DNA of 42,609 bases, taken from the NCBI GenBank assembly GCA_947457095.1, contig CANGUK010000008.1:1-42609 (forward strand), in the 5' to 3' direction. The stretch comes from Cyclobacteriaceae bacterium. Its GTDB lineage: Bacteria > Bacteroidota > Bacteroidia > Cytophagales > Cyclobacteriaceae. The translations under genes and the position numbers were made by a program. A model generated the notes under the pieces. The model saw only the letters and a list, made by a program, of their open reading frames with translations. It had not been told where the DNA came from and did not search any database. The number at the start of each line of letters is the position of its first letter. The stretch's first letter is position 1. This document shows positions 1 through 9,452 of this stretch, in pieces.

Positions 1-2
1 AC

Positions 3-1283
3 ACCCACAACTCCATCATGAATTTTGCCGAGCACGACGTGGTCATCCCGATCACCGTCCTTGAGGAGTTGGACCAATTCAAAAAAGGCAATGACACCAA
101 AAATTTTGAGGCCCGGGAATTTATCCGATTGCTGGATAACCTGTCTCGAGATCACATGATACACGAGTGGACTCCTCTGAATGGAAAAACTAAAGGGAAC
201 TTCAAGGTCTTGATGAACCCCGACAACAACCTGAATGCCAACGTGATTTTTGGGGAGGAAAAGAACGATCACAAAATCCTGAATGCTGCCCTCTACCTCA
301 AGCAGCATGAAAAGGATCGAAAAGTCATCCTCGTTTCCAAGGACATCAACCTTCGCCTCAAGGCAAAATCCCTAGATATCCTCGCAGAGGATTATGAGAC
401 GGGAAAAATCAAAAATATCGTCGAGCTAGAGAATACGGGAAAGTACCTCTTGGAAGACTTGGATCCCCAGGCAATCAATACGCTGTACGAACGTGGATCC
501 ATTGAGGCCAAGGTGATTCTGGGCAATCGGAAACGAAAAGCGAATGCCTTCTACATCTTAAAGAGTCAAAAGCATTCGGTCCTCGCCTATTACAACTCCG
601 ATGAAAATGTGTTGACTCGGGTAGACAAACAGTTGGCCTACAATGTCAAGCCTCGCAATGCGGAGCAGACCTTTGCACTACATGCCATCCTAAATCCTCG
701 CATCAAATTGGTCTCTATACAAGGGGTAGCCGGAACAGGAAAGACCCTTCTTGCACTCGCAGGAGCACTAGAGCAACGACGTGAGTACAAACAAATTTTT
801 CTCGCTCGACCCATCGTTCCTCTGTCCAACAAGGACATCGGTTACCTTCCTGGCGACATCAAGTCCAAGCTCAATCCCTACATGGAGCCACTTTGGGACA
901 ACTTGAAGTTTATCCAAAATCAATACAAGGAAACGGATAAGGAATACCAAAAAATCACCGAGCTAGTCAACCAGGAAAAGTTGGTCATCCAGCCGCTCGC
1001 CTACATTCGGGGCAGGTCGCTGTCCAATATTTTCTTTATCGTGGATGAGGCCCAAAACCTCACCCCCCACGAAATCAAAACTATCATTTCTAGGGCTGGA
1101 GAAAATACCAAAATCATCTTTACGGGAGATGTGTTTCAAATTGACACTCCTTACCTCGATGCACAATCCAATGGGCTATCCTACCTCATCGATCGGGTCA
1201 AGGATCATCCACTCTATGCACACGTGAAATTGGAAAAAGGGGAGCGCTCCGAATTGGCCAATCTGGCAAACGACCTGCTATAA
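3..1283 (+). CDS. PhoH-like ATPase with N-terminal PIN domain (5' truncated)
   Basis: This is a PhoH-family cytoplasmic ATPase fused to a PIN nuclease-like domain, as in the PhoH2/YlaK group thought to act on RNA. The reading frame is open to the window edge. The residues before the first ATG (THNSI, then MNF) match the family's usual DTNVLLHDPxxIxNF stretch, so the ATG at 18 is internal and the true start lies upstream of the window. The PIN part covers about the first 140 residues (VVIPITVLEELD, then LVSKDINLRLKA). The PhoH ATPase half follows, with Walker A GVAGTGKT near residue 240 and Walker B FIVDEAQN near residue 345. It is followed convergently by a minus-strand gene after 41 bases, with no terminator visible. 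Family assignment is secure; the cellular role is not shown by the sequence. Confidence 0.93.
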   Translation, partial: THNSIMNFAEHDVVIPITVLEELDQFKKGNDTKNFEAREFIRLLDNLSRDHMIHEWTPLNGKTKGNFKVLMNPDNNLNANVIFGEEKNDHKILNAALYLKQHEKDRKVILVSKDINLRLKAKSLDILAEDYETGKIKNIVELENTGKYLLEDLDPQAINTLYERGSIEAKVILGNRKRKANAFYILKSQKHSVLAYYNSDENVLTRVDKQLAYNVKPRNAEQTFALHAILNPRIKLVSIQGVAGTGKTLLALAGALEQRREYKQIFLARPIVPLSNKDIGYLPGDIKSKLNPYMEPLWDNLKFIQNQYKETDKEYQKITELVNQEKLVIQPLAYIRGRSLSNIFFIVDEAQNLTPHEIKTIISRAGENTKIIFTGDVFQIDTPYLDAQSNGLSYLIDRVKDHPLYAHVKLEKGERSELANLANDLL

Positions 1284-1324
1284 ATAGGGCGTTGCAGTAG
1301 CGGGATCTCCTTGAAGGAACGTAC

Positions 1325-1741
1325 TTAACTCTTCTCCGTATGGGATTTGTAGTTAGTCAAAATGGCTTGCCATCCAGATTGCTGCAGTTCTAAGCTATTC
1401 TCGTTTTCAGCATCAAAGACAATTTGGACCAAGGTTCCATCAGGTAGATCATTAAAGGTGATTTCAGCTTCTCGTTGATCCATGAAAACATACTTGATTT
1501 TTTGGAGCGGAACTATCTCGGTAAATTCTCCTTCAAAGTCAAAACCAAAACTTCCATCCTTCGCTTCCATCCGCCAAGAAAACTTCCCTCCAACAACCAA
1601 CTCATTGCTGGCTGTCGGGCAGCACCAATCTTCGGAAGCAAAATTCCATTGGGTAATGTGGTGGGGTTCTGTGTAATGGCTCCAGGCTTTATTTCGGTCT
1701 GCCAGTACCTCCGCTTGGATGGTAATTTTGTTAAAAGGCAT
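1325..1741 (-). CDS. AHSA1/SRPBCC-family protein
   Basis: A 138-residue protein of the START/SRPBCC fold, AHSA1-like (YndB/YciB-type) subgroup. The N-terminal pattern ITIQAEVLADRNKAWSHYTEPHHITQWNFASEDWCCP is typical: a beta strand, then a helix with W, then the HITQWNFA turn that introduces the ligand-binding cavity. The central GGKFSWRMEAKDGSFGFDFEGEF strands and a C-terminal helix (LQQSGWQAILTNYKSH) complete the fold. Members bind hydrophobic ligands or act as co-chaperone-like modules, and no substrate can be named here. It lies 70 bases downstream of the LytTR response-regulator gene on the same strand and could be read through from it. Length is normal for the family. Confidence 0.85.
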   Translation of the reverse strand: MPFNKITIQAEVLADRNKAWSHYTEPHHITQWNFASEDWCCPTASNELVVGGKFSWRMEAKDGSFGFDFEGEFTEIVPLQKIKYVFMDQREAEITFNDLPDGTLVQIVFDAENENSLELQQSGWQAILTNYKSHTEKS

Positions 1742-1811
1742 GTTTCCTTTTTTGAGATTAGAATAAAGTTAACGCAGAGAAAACGCTGTCTTGGAACTGA
1801 ACTCGGCCTTC

Positions 1812-2546
1812 TTACAAACTCATCATTTCTTTGAAGCGTGCTGCCTGTCGCCGGCTAACTTCGATGCGATCTCCTCCCTTAAGCGTGACCACGAGGCCGC
1901 CATTAAACCAAGGCTCAATGGCCTCCACCCAGCCCAGGTTGATGATGTGCTTGCGGCTGGCTCTAAAGAATGATTTCTCGTCCAATCGCTCATCCAAAGC
2001 ATTCAAAGACTTATGGATCATCGGCTTGAAGTTGTCAAAATAGACTTTGATGTAATTGCCATCCGACTCAAATAGGCGCACATTGGAAAGTCGCACAAAC
2101 CAGCAGCGGTCTCCATCTTTGACAAATACCTGGTCCTCTAGGGTCAATTTCTTTTGATTGCCAAGTCCTTCCTGCTCTTCTCGTTTGGCAATGCCTTCCA
2201 TTTTTCCCTGAAGCTTCAAGACAGCATCTTCCAGTCGCTTTGGCTCAATAGGTTTGAGGAGATAGTCGAGTGCATTGACTTGAAATGCCTTCAGCGCATA
2301 CTCGTCGTAGGCAGTAGTGAAGATGACATGGGGCAAATTGTCCAGTTCTTCCAAGAGGTCAAATCCTGTTTTCTCCGGCATCTGAATGTCTAGAAATATG
2401 ACATCCGGCTGAAGCTGATCAATCTTTTCTTTGGCGTCTTCCACATTCACGGCCTCACCTACCACCTCCACTGTTTCCAGCTGATTCAATAAATTGATTA
2501 GCTCCTTGCGGGCTAGGCGTTCGTCATCAATTACCAGGGCTCTCAT
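1812..2546 (-). CDS. LytTR-type response regulator
   Basis: A 244-residue DNA-binding response regulator of the LytR/AlgR class. The receiver domain (residues 1-120) has the acidic pair D7-D8, the phospho-acceptor D53 in FLDIQMP, T/Y switch residues in FTTAYDEYALKAF, and K at LLKPIEP. A linker is followed by a LytTR DNA-binding domain (about residues 135-242) with the RHIINLGWVEAIEPWFNGG and EVSRRQAARFKE signatures. The gene starts 14 bases after the stop of the sensor kinase gene, so the two form a two-component operon. No target is visible; such pairs in Bacteroidota usually regulate envelope or carbohydrate-related genes, which is only background here. Confidence 0.93.
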   Translation of the reverse strand: MRALVIDDERLARKELINLLNQLETVEVVGEAVNVEDAKEKIDQLQPDVIFLDIQMPEKTGFDLLEELDNLPHVIFTTAYDEYALKAFQVNALDYLLKPIEPKRLEDAVLKLQGKMEGIAKREEQEGLGNQKKLTLEDQVFVKDGDRCWFVRLSNVRLFESDGNYIKVYFDNFKPMIHKSLNALDERLDEKSFFRASRKHIINLGWVEAIEPWFNGGLVVTLKGGDRIEVSRRQAARFKEMMSL

Positions 2547-2560
2547 ATCAATTCGGTTAA

Positions 2561-3613
2561 TTAGTCTAAAGTAAGTCTTTGTTTCGGAATTTTAATTTCA
2601 GTGGTCACATATTGGCTTCCAGAATTGAAGATTCGGAAGCTTGCCTTATCGCCATATAGGAGGGTCAGACGTTGTTGGGTATTGTCAATCCCATGCCCTT
2701 CCTCATCTTTGCGCCTGCTAGCAGACTGAGGTTCGTAATGTCCACTATTTTTGACTTGGATGTACAATTCGTCTTCTAATCCTTCTCGGCATTTAATTTC
2801 AATCAGTCCTCCTTTCACCAAGTTGGAGATTCCATGCTTGATGGCGTTTTCCACGATGGTCTGCAGCATCATCGGGGGGATCTTATAGGAATACGCCGCT
2901 TCCTCAATTTGGTATTCCACCTGCAAGCGTTCCTCAAATCGGATGGATTCCAGCGCCAAATAATCCTTTACTGTAGCCAACTCATCGGCCAAGTCAATCA
3001 CCTGCTTTTTGTCCAGCATCAACGAGAATCGTAGCATGTTGGATATTTGGGTGATGGCCGATTTTGCCTTGGCGGGATCCTCATCGACTAGGGCGCGAAC
3101 AGAATTCAGGGCATTGAAAATAAAGTGGGGGTTGAGTTGGCTTTTCAAATGGTTGAGCCGGATCTCGTTGATTTTTGCTTCGTACCGAAGTGTGGTGTTG
3201 TAGTTGTCCAAAAAGTGAAATACAAAGTACAGCAAGATCCAAAATCCATAGTAGAGCGTGCTCACAAAGAGATTGACAGAGATCACCAGGGCACGGAAAT
3301 CAGCTCCTGGATTGAGCGTGCCAAAAGCCAAATTGATCAATACCTGAGCAAGGACATTGCTTATTGCCAAGACGGCAACCGCTAGGATAACCTGTGCCAG
3401 CAAGCGAAATACCCCCAACTTAAACCAGCCGAATGCTTTGACTAGTAACCTGAATGCATGCGTGGAAGCCAAATAATAGGCAGAAAGGGCCACAAAGGCC
3501 CAAGCTTGAAGGGGAGTAATCCCTTCAGATAAGGAAGCAAAAAACACATTGACAAAAGCAAAGCTTCCCCAACCCAGGACCTGCAATAGCCAATAGAGTG
3601 TGCTTCTGTTCAT
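2561..3613 (-). CDS. LytS/YpdA-type sensor histidine kinase
   Basis: A 350-residue membrane sensor kinase. Four hydrophobic segments lie at about residues 8-25, 35-55, 68-97 and 108-133, with no sizeable extracytoplasmic sensor domain. A short coiled stretch (LRYEAKINEIRLNHLKSQ) leads into the His_kinase domain with phospho-acceptor H163 in LNPHFIFNALN. The ATPase domain follows, with the N-box at about 251-261 (QTIVENAIKHG) and a GHGIDNTQQRL loop. This arrangement is typical of the LytS/YpdA group common in Bacteroidota. The partner regulator gene follows by 14 bases. The signal sensed is unknown. Confidence 0.93.
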   Translation of the reverse strand: MNRSTLYWLLQVLGWGSFAFVNVFFASLSEGITPLQAWAFVALSAYYLASTHAFRLLVKAFGWFKLGVFRLLAQVILAVAVLAISNVLAQVLINLAFGTLNPGADFRALVISVNLFVSTLYYGFWILLYFVFHFLDNYNTTLRYEAKINEIRLNHLKSQLNPHFIFNALNSVRALVDEDPAKAKSAITQISNMLRFSLMLDKKQVIDLADELATVKDYLALESIRFEERLQVEYQIEEAAYSYKIPPMMLQTIVENAIKHGISNLVKGGLIEIKCREGLEDELYIQVKNSGHYEPQSASRRKDEEGHGIDNTQQRLTLLYGDKASFRIFNSGSQYVTTEIKIPKQRLTLD

Positions 3614-3692
3614 GTGTGAAAGTTAATGAAGGAAGTCTAGGTTGACCTCCTATTTTGATAAGAGGGTGATTGGCTTGATTTTAAGCCTATTT

Positions 3693-6524
3693 TCAACGAT
3701 GTAATTCCTGCTTCAAGAATCTACCGGTATGACTTTGCGGATGTGCAGCCACCTGTTCGGGGCTTCCCTGCACCACCACTGTACCCCCTTTATTACCGCC
3801 TTCTGGCCCCATGTCGATCAAGTAATCGGCCACCTTGATTACATCCAAGTTGTGCTCAATCACCAAGACGGTATTGCCTTTATCTACCAATTTCTGGAGT
3901 ACATTCATCAACAAGTCAATGTCCTGAAAGTGCAAGCCGGTGGTCGGCTCATCCAAGATGTAGAAAGTTTTGCCTGTATCCTTTTTGGACAATTCGGTAG
4001 CCAACTTCACCCGCTGGGCCTCCCCTCCGGAAAGGGTGGTGGCATGCTGTCCAAGGGTAATGTAACCCAAGCCCACCTCGCTTAGGGTAATGACTTTTCG
4101 AAGGATCTTAGGTTGGAATTCAAAGAATTCCACTGCCTGCTCGACTGTCATATCCAAGACATCGGAGATCGACTTTCCTTTAAATCGTACCTCTAAAGTT
4201 TCTCGGTTGTAGCGCTTCCCTTTGCAAGTCTCGCATGGGATATGCACGTCAGGAAGGAAATCCATCTCCACCAACTTCATGCCTGCACCTTCGCAATCTT
4301 CGCAGCGACCACCTTTCACGTTGAAGGAGAACCTTCCCGGTTTGTAGCCCCTTATTTTTGATTCAGGAAGCTCGGTAAATAGGGTACGAATATCCGCAAA
4401 CATGCCCGTATACGTCGCAGGATTGGATCTAGGGGTTCGGCCAATAGGGCTTTGATCCACTTCAATCACCTTGTCCAACTGCTTCAACCCTTCAATGCGG
4501 TCAAAGGGCATAGGTTCCTTTTTGGAATTGTAAAATTCTCGATTCAGCAGAGGAAACAAGGTTTCGTGGATCAGTGTACTTTTACCACTACCAGACACCC
4601 CTGTCACTACGATCAAGGTGCCCAGGGGAAAGGATACCGTTACATTTTTCAGGTTATTGCCATGAGCGCCTTTCAAGACCAACTGCTCTCCAGTCCCTGC
4701 TCTTCGGGTACTTGGTATATCCAATCCCAATTTTCCTTGGAGGTATCGTGCCGTAACCGAGTCAGACTGCAGCAGTTCGGCAGGAGGTCCTGCGGCTACC
4801 ACATGACCTCCATGTCTTCCTGCTCCAGGCCCCATGTCCACAATGTAGTCCGACTCAAGCATCATGTCCTTGTCGTGCTCGACCACGAGGACGGAGTTGC
4901 CCAAGTCCCGAAGGCGCTTCAGCGCCTGAATCAATTTCACATTGTCTCGCTGGTGGAGTCCAATGCTGGGTTCATCCAAAATATAGAGCACCCCGACCAG
5001 CTGCGTGCCGATCTGCGTAGCCAAACGAATACGCTGTGCTTCTCCCCCTGAGAGCGTACGAAGGGGTCTATTTAAGGAAAGGTAATCCAAGCCGATGTCG
5101 AGCAGAAAACCGATTCGCTTTCTGATTTCCTTGAGTACCTCGGCACCGATCCGCTGCTGCTTCTCAGAAAGGCGCGATTCTAGTCCTTCAAACCAGCTCG
5201 CTAGCCCTTGGATGTCCATCATAGCCAACTCTCCAATATGGGTGCCGTCCAACTTAAAATGGAGCGCCTCCTTTTTGAGACGATAGCCCTGGCATTCTGG
5301 GCAGGTTTTGGAAATCGTAAACTCCGCTACCCATTCCTGGATTTTGTCGGAACTTCCCTCCTGGTATTTCTGGAGAAAATTGATGATCCCCTCAAAGGTG
5401 GTATTCCACTGGGTACCCGGATACTTTACCGAATCCACGGCCACCTCTATCTTGTCCCCATACAAAAGCACCTCAATCACTGCTTCGGGTAGGTCCTTGA
5501 TCGGGGTACTCAGGCTGCATTTGTAATGCTTGAGTAGGGCTTCAATTTTTTTGAAAATCCAAATGTCTCGGTACTCCCCAAGTGGAGCAATCCCTCCTCG
5601 GGTGATGCTCAAGCTGGGGTCAGGAAAGATACTTTCTCGGGTGATTTCTTCCATAATCCCTAGGCCATTGCAGCTAGGGCAGGCTCCGTAGGGAGAGTTG
5701 AACGAAAAGCTATTGGGTGCCGGCTCCTCGTAGGAAAGGCCCGTTTCAGGGTCCATCAGGTACTTGGAAAAATAGTGAATCTCCCCATTTTCCTCCCGAA
5801 TCATTAGCACCCCCTTGCCATGTTGCAAGGCCGACTTTAGGGATTGGGTGATTCGGAATCGGTCGCTCTCCTCCGCTACGATGCGATCGATGACGATCTC
5901 AATGTCATGGATTTTGTAGCGGTCCAACTGCATTTTGGGAGCCACTTCCAGTACTACTCCATCCACCCGCACTTTGGAGAATCCCAACTTGCGCACCTGT
6001 TCAAAAAGCTCTCGGTAGTGCCCCTTACGTCCTTTGACCACGGGGGCTAGGAGGTAGAGTTTTTTTCCAGCAAACTTGGTGAAAAGCTGTTCTAAAATTT
6101 GATCCTCCGTCTGTCGGATCATCGGCTTGCCACTGTGGTAGGAAAAGGCGTCTGCTGCTCGGGCATAGAGGAGACGCATAAAATCATAAATTTCGGTGAC
6201 CGTACCTACCGTAGATCGTGGGTTTTTGGAGGTAGTCTTTTGCTCAATCGCGATGACAGGAGAAAGTCCATTGATTTTGTCCACATCGGGTCGCTCCATC
6301 CCCCCCAAAAAGGAGCGGGCATAGGCTGAAAAACTCTCCATGTACCTGCGCTGTCCTTCTGCATAGATGGTGTCAAATGCCAAGGAGCTTTTACCACTGC
6401 CACTCAACCCAGTGACTACCACCACCTTGTTGCGGGGAATCTTCAGGTCAATGTTTTTGAGGTTGTGCTCTCTAGCTCCAAATATTTCTAGGAATTCTTC
6501 CTGTACCGCAGGGGATTTGGTCAT
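3693..6524 (-). CDS. uvrA: excinuclease ABC subunit A
   Basis: UvrA is the damage-recognition ATPase of nucleotide excision repair and loads UvrB at lesions. The 943-residue length matches the family. Two ABC modules are visible: Walker A 1 at residues 39-47 (GLSGSGKSS), Walker A 2 (GVSGSGKST) in the second half, and two signature motifs reading LSGGEAQR. Zinc-binding cysteine pairs occur at CPSCNGLG, at CPECQGYRL and in the C-terminal module at CEDCEGAG plus CETCKGKRYN. The start ATG is followed directly by the family-typical EIFGAREHNLKNIDL. It lies 82 bases after the nitric oxide synthase gene on the same strand. mfd, whose product recruits UvrA to stalled polymerase, is also in this window at 19409. 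Confidence 0.98.
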   Translation of the reverse strand: MTKSPAVQEEFLEIFGAREHNLKNIDLKIPRNKVVVVTGLSGSGKSSLAFDTIYAEGQRRYMESFSAYARSFLGGMERPDVDKINGLSPVIAIEQKTTSKNPRSTVGTVTEIYDFMRLLYARAADAFSYHSGKPMIRQTEDQILEQLFTKFAGKKLYLLAPVVKGRKGHYRELFEQVRKLGFSKVRVDGVVLEVAPKMQLDRYKIHDIEIVIDRIVAEESDRFRITQSLKSALQHGKGVLMIREENGEIHYFSKYLMDPETGLSYEEPAPNSFSFNSPYGACPSCNGLGIMEEITRESIFPDPSLSITRGGIAPLGEYRDIWIFKKIEALLKHYKCSLSTPIKDLPEAVIEVLLYGDKIEVAVDSVKYPGTQWNTTFEGIINFLQKYQEGSSDKIQEWVAEFTISKTCPECQGYRLKKEALHFKLDGTHIGELAMMDIQGLASWFEGLESRLSEKQQRIGAEVLKEIRKRIGFLLDIGLDYLSLNRPLRTLSGGEAQRIRLATQIGTQLVGVLYILDEPSIGLHQRDNVKLIQALKRLRDLGNSVLVVEHDKDMMLESDYIVDMGPGAGRHGGHVVAAGPPAELLQSDSVTARYLQGKLGLDIPSTRRAGTGEQLVLKGAHGNNLKNVTVSFPLGTLIVVTGVSGSGKSTLIHETLFPLLNREFYNSKKEPMPFDRIEGLKQLDKVIEVDQSPIGRTPRSNPATYTGMFADIRTLFTELPESKIRGYKPGRFSFNVKGGRCEDCEGAGMKLVEMDFLPDVHIPCETCKGKRYNRETLEVRFKGKSISDVLDMTVEQAVEFFEFQPKILRKVITLSEVGLGYITLGQHATTLSGGEAQRVKLATELSKKDTGKTFYILDEPTTGLHFQDIDLLMNVLQKLVDKGNTVLVIEHNLDVIKVADYLIDMGPEGGNKGGTVVVQGSPEQVAAHPQSHTGRFLKQELHR

Positions 6525-6606
6525 GATTTTGCGAAAATTAGGAATCGGTGAAAGTACATTATTTTTACCGAAAGGAAAAGGTCAGGCAGAAGACTTTACC
6601 CTAAGC

Positions 6607-7752
6607 TTAGTTGCCCGAAAAAGGGCACTTGCCAGCAGCAAAACTTGGGGTTTTTGGAGCTTCATCTTCCTTCCAAGCAGCAGGTTGGTAATAAAAATTC
6701 GGAGACAGAATTTGATTCTCCCAATCTTTATGAAATACCCCAAGTGTCGAGCCAGCGGCTGGGGGCACAATCCAGGCCCAATCTGCTTGTACCGATCTAC
6801 CCTTTGCCTCTTCTTGCTTGCAAAATTCTAAAAACTGCTCGGAGGCAGTATGGTGATCCACCAAAGTCACGCCTTGGGATTGAAAGGAATGTAGCACTGC
6901 CTCCTGAAGGACTAGCATCGCTTTATCTTTCCATAGTGTTTTCACTTGGCGCGTGTCTAACTTCATTTTTTTGGCAAGGACTGGGAGCAAATTGTACCGC
7001 TGCTCATCCCCAAGATTTCTGGCCGCGATTTCAGTGAGCATGTACCAGCCATTGAAGGGGGCACAGGGAAAGGATATCCCCCCAATTTCCAACCGCATAT
7101 CGGAGATCACCGGTACGGCATACCATTGGAGATTTAGTTCTTGAAACCAGGAGTATTCTGGATGGAATAAATTCACGCGAAGCACCTGCTCTTCAGGAAT
7201 ACCAAACCATTGCGCATGCTCTCCCTCCCGTTGAATGACTAGTGGCAGAAGATCAAAGGCCGTTTTCTTTCCCTCCCAACCCAAAGAAGTACAGTATCGG
7301 GTAAATGAAACCGAATCAGGGTCCCCTAGAATCTCTCCATTAGGAAGGGAATACCCTGCAAATCGGATTAGCTGCTTGTTTAAAATACGAAATCCTGAAC
7401 CCCCCTCATCAGCCGTGGCGTAGACGGATAGCGTAGACCGAATTTTTCCTCCATGGGTAGCCGATTTGAGGTGGGCCATAGCATCGGCAAATACCTCTTC
7501 AGCGCTACTTAAACTCCTCCGATCTCTAACTTTTAAGGTTTTCCAAAAAAGTCTCCCCATGCAGCGGTTGCTATTCCGCCAGGCTAGCTTCGCCCCAAAG
7601 CTCAGCTCCTTTTCCGTCAAGCGATAGGTACCGGTCTGCAAAATTTCAACCTGCACCTGATCTAGCCTTTTTTCCACTCCCGAAAGGTTGGATTCGGAAT
7701 AGTATTGCTGAAGAAATTCTTGGGCTTGTTCAAATAAGGAAGAAGTACGCAT
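6607..7752 (-). CDS. nos: bacterial nitric oxide synthase oxygenase
   Basis: A 381-residue stand-alone oxygenase domain that should oxidise L-arginine to citrulline and NO, using borrowed reductases. The proximal haem ligand is C64 in the signature WRNSNRCMGRLFW. The substrate-binding glutamate is E241 in NGWYMLTEIAARNLGD. I216 (PVISDM) occupies the gate position where bacterial enzymes carry Ile and mammalian ones Val. The pterin-site and dimer region DHHTASEQF and WIVPPAAGSTLGVFH are intact. There is no N-terminal zinc hook and no fused reductase, as in Bacillus enzymes. A short tail after about residue 362 ends AAGKCPFSGN and is not part of the catalytic core I know. It lies between the GH3-like gene and uvrA, with a 173-base gap upstream. 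Family assignment is very secure. Confidence 0.96.
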   Translation of the reverse strand: MRTSSLFEQAQEFLQQYYSESNLSGVEKRLDQVQVEILQTGTYRLTEKELSFGAKLAWRNSNRCMGRLFWKTLKVRDRRSLSSAEEVFADAMAHLKSATHGGKIRSTLSVYATADEGGSGFRILNKQLIRFAGYSLPNGEILGDPDSVSFTRYCTSLGWEGKKTAFDLLPLVIQREGEHAQWFGIPEEQVLRVNLFHPEYSWFQELNLQWYAVPVISDMRLEIGGISFPCAPFNGWYMLTEIAARNLGDEQRYNLLPVLAKKMKLDTRQVKTLWKDKAMLVLQEAVLHSFQSQGVTLVDHHTASEQFLEFCKQEEAKGRSVQADWAWIVPPAAGSTLGVFHKDWENQILSPNFYYQPAAWKEDEAPKTPSFAAGKCPFSGN

Positions 7753-7925
7753 GAGAGAAGTAATGCTTGGGTAGGGATTTAGGCAAGGTTTGTCGAATTG
7801 GGTTACCCTTTTTTGAATAGGTAATAGGCAGCGGCAACTTTTTTGTGAACCTAAAAACCTATGGATAACACCAAACCCAATAAAGTAGTTTTGATTTTTT
7901 GGGGTTGATACAAAAAATAGATGGA

Positions 7926-9452
7926 TTACTTTGTTGCCATCATCCCCAGGATTTCTTCCATAAATTCTCGGGAATTCGAAAGTCGAGGGACCTTATGCTG
8001 GCCTCCGAGCTTACCCTTTTTGGCCAGCCAGGCTTCAAAAAGCCCTGCAGGAGCGGCATGGAGCTGTAGGCGTTGGAGGGCTAGATCCTTGTGCCTCTTG
8101 GCATCGTAGTCGGAATTGACCTCCCGCAAGTGATCGTCCAACTTCTGCGCAAAATCTTCCAAATCCGCAGGTGGATTTTTAAATTCTACCACCCATTCAT
8201 GGGCTCCTTTGGATTGGCTGTCTTCAAAATAAATGGGAGCAGCAGTAAAATTGGCGATAGTAGCCCCCGTTTGCGTACAGGCATGGGTAATCGCCGCCTC
8301 CGCATTTTCCACAATCACTTCCTCACCAAAGGCATTGATAAAGTGCTTGGTTCTTCCTGAGATACGGAAACGATAGGGTAGTAATGAGGTAAATTTGATG
8401 GTGTCGCCAATCAAGTAGCGCCACAATCCTCCATTGGTAGAGATTACTAGGGCATAATTTTTTCCTAGTTCCACACCTTCCAAAGAAAATATATTTGGAT
8501 TTTCCTTTCCAAGTTCCTCCATCGGAATAAACTCATAAAAAATACCATAATCCAAGAGCAACAAGAGTTCATCCGAATCCGGCTGGTCCTGCATGCCAAA
8601 AAACCCCTCGGAGGCATTGTAGGTTTCCATGTACCGCATCGTATCGGATGGAATCAGCTGCTTGAATAAATTGCGATATGGTCCAAATGCGACCGCCCCA
8701 TGGAAAAACACTTCCAGGTTGGGCCAAACCTCTAGGATATGGGATGCCTTTTTAAGTTCTAAAATCCGTTGGAGCAACACAATAGTCCAGGTAGGGACGC
8801 CTGCGATGGAGGTCACATTTTCGTCCATGGTCTCCCGCGCCATACGCTCAATCTTCGCCTCCCAATCCGACATCAAGGCTGTCTCCAGGGAAGGGGTACG
8901 CACAAACTGAACCCATATCGGCAAGTTATGCATGATCACTGCTGACACATCTCCCGCACGGGCAATGCCTTTGGGATGAAGTGGTTCCTTTTCAAGAGCC
9001 CCTCCTACGGACAGGCTTTTGCCTGTAAATAACTTGGTGTCGGGGTTATTATTGACATAAAGAGACACCATGTCTTTGCCCCCTTTGTAATGGCATTCCT
9101 CCAAGCTTTCGTCGGAGACGGGAATATATTTGCTTCGGCCAGCCGTGGTACCCGAAGATTTGGCAAACCATTGAATGTTGGAAGGCCAAAACACCTGCTG
9201 CCTCCCTTTGATGTTTTTCTCTAAAAAGGGAGAGAAGGATTCGTAATCGAAAAGGGGTACTCGTGCGGCAAAGTCTGCGTAGGATTTAATTTTTCCAAAA
9301 TGATAGGTCTTGCCAAATTCTGTGTGCTTTGCAGCTTCCACTAGGTCAAAAAGTGTAGACTCCTGCACCGAGTGCGGGTCCTGCTTAAACTTATCAATCT
9401 GACCCAATCGGCTTTTGAAGATCCAGGTCATGAAGCTGTTGAGCACTTCCAT
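7926..9452 (-). CDS. GH3-family acyl-adenylating enzyme
   Basis: A 508-residue member of the GH3 family, named after plant enzymes that conjugate auxin or jasmonate to amino acids through an acyl-adenylate. The adenylation motifs are present: SSGTTAGRSKYIPVS near residue 94, YNASEGFFGMQ near residue 275, and LWRYLIGDTIKF followed by RISGRTKHFINAFGEEV near residues 340-370. The C-terminal lid domain carries the DDHLREVNSDYDAKR helix. The start codon follows the lptB stop codon with no gap (TAAATG), so it is the third gene of a recJ-lptB-GH3 operon. Bacterial GH3 substrates are mostly unknown. The link to lptB hints at an envelope-lipid role, but that is inference. Confidence 0.9.
   Translation of the reverse strand: MEVLNSFMTWIFKSRLGQIDKFKQDPHSVQESTLFDLVEAAKHTEFGKTYHFGKIKSYADFAARVPLFDYESFSPFLEKNIKGRQQVFWPSNIQWFAKSSGTTAGRSKYIPVSDESLEECHYKGGKDMVSLYVNNNPDTKLFTGKSLSVGGALEKEPLHPKGIARAGDVSAVIMHNLPIWVQFVRTPSLETALMSDWEAKIERMARETMDENVTSIAGVPTWTIVLLQRILELKKASHILEVWPNLEVFFHGAVAFGPYRNLFKQLIPSDTMRYMETYNASEGFFGMQDQPDSDELLLLLDYGIFYEFIPMEELGKENPNIFSLEGVELGKNYALVISTNGGLWRYLIGDTIKFTSLLPYRFRISGRTKHFINAFGEEVIVENAEAAITHACTQTGATIANFTAAPIYFEDSQSKGAHEWVVEFKNPPADLEDFAQKLDDHLREVNSDYDAKRHKDLALQRLQLHAAPAGLFEAWLAKKGKLGGQHKVPRLSNSREFMEEILGMMATK

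Noticed and set aside
4452-5051. Long open frame (199 codons) on the plus strand
   Set aside because: It lies wholly antisense to uvrA, has no family likeness and a composition typical of a mirrored frame.
7860-7925. Possible terminator between the GH3-like gene and nos (AACCCAA with TTGGGGTT)
   Set aside because: The loop is long, one arm has a bulge and no T-run follows on the minus strand.
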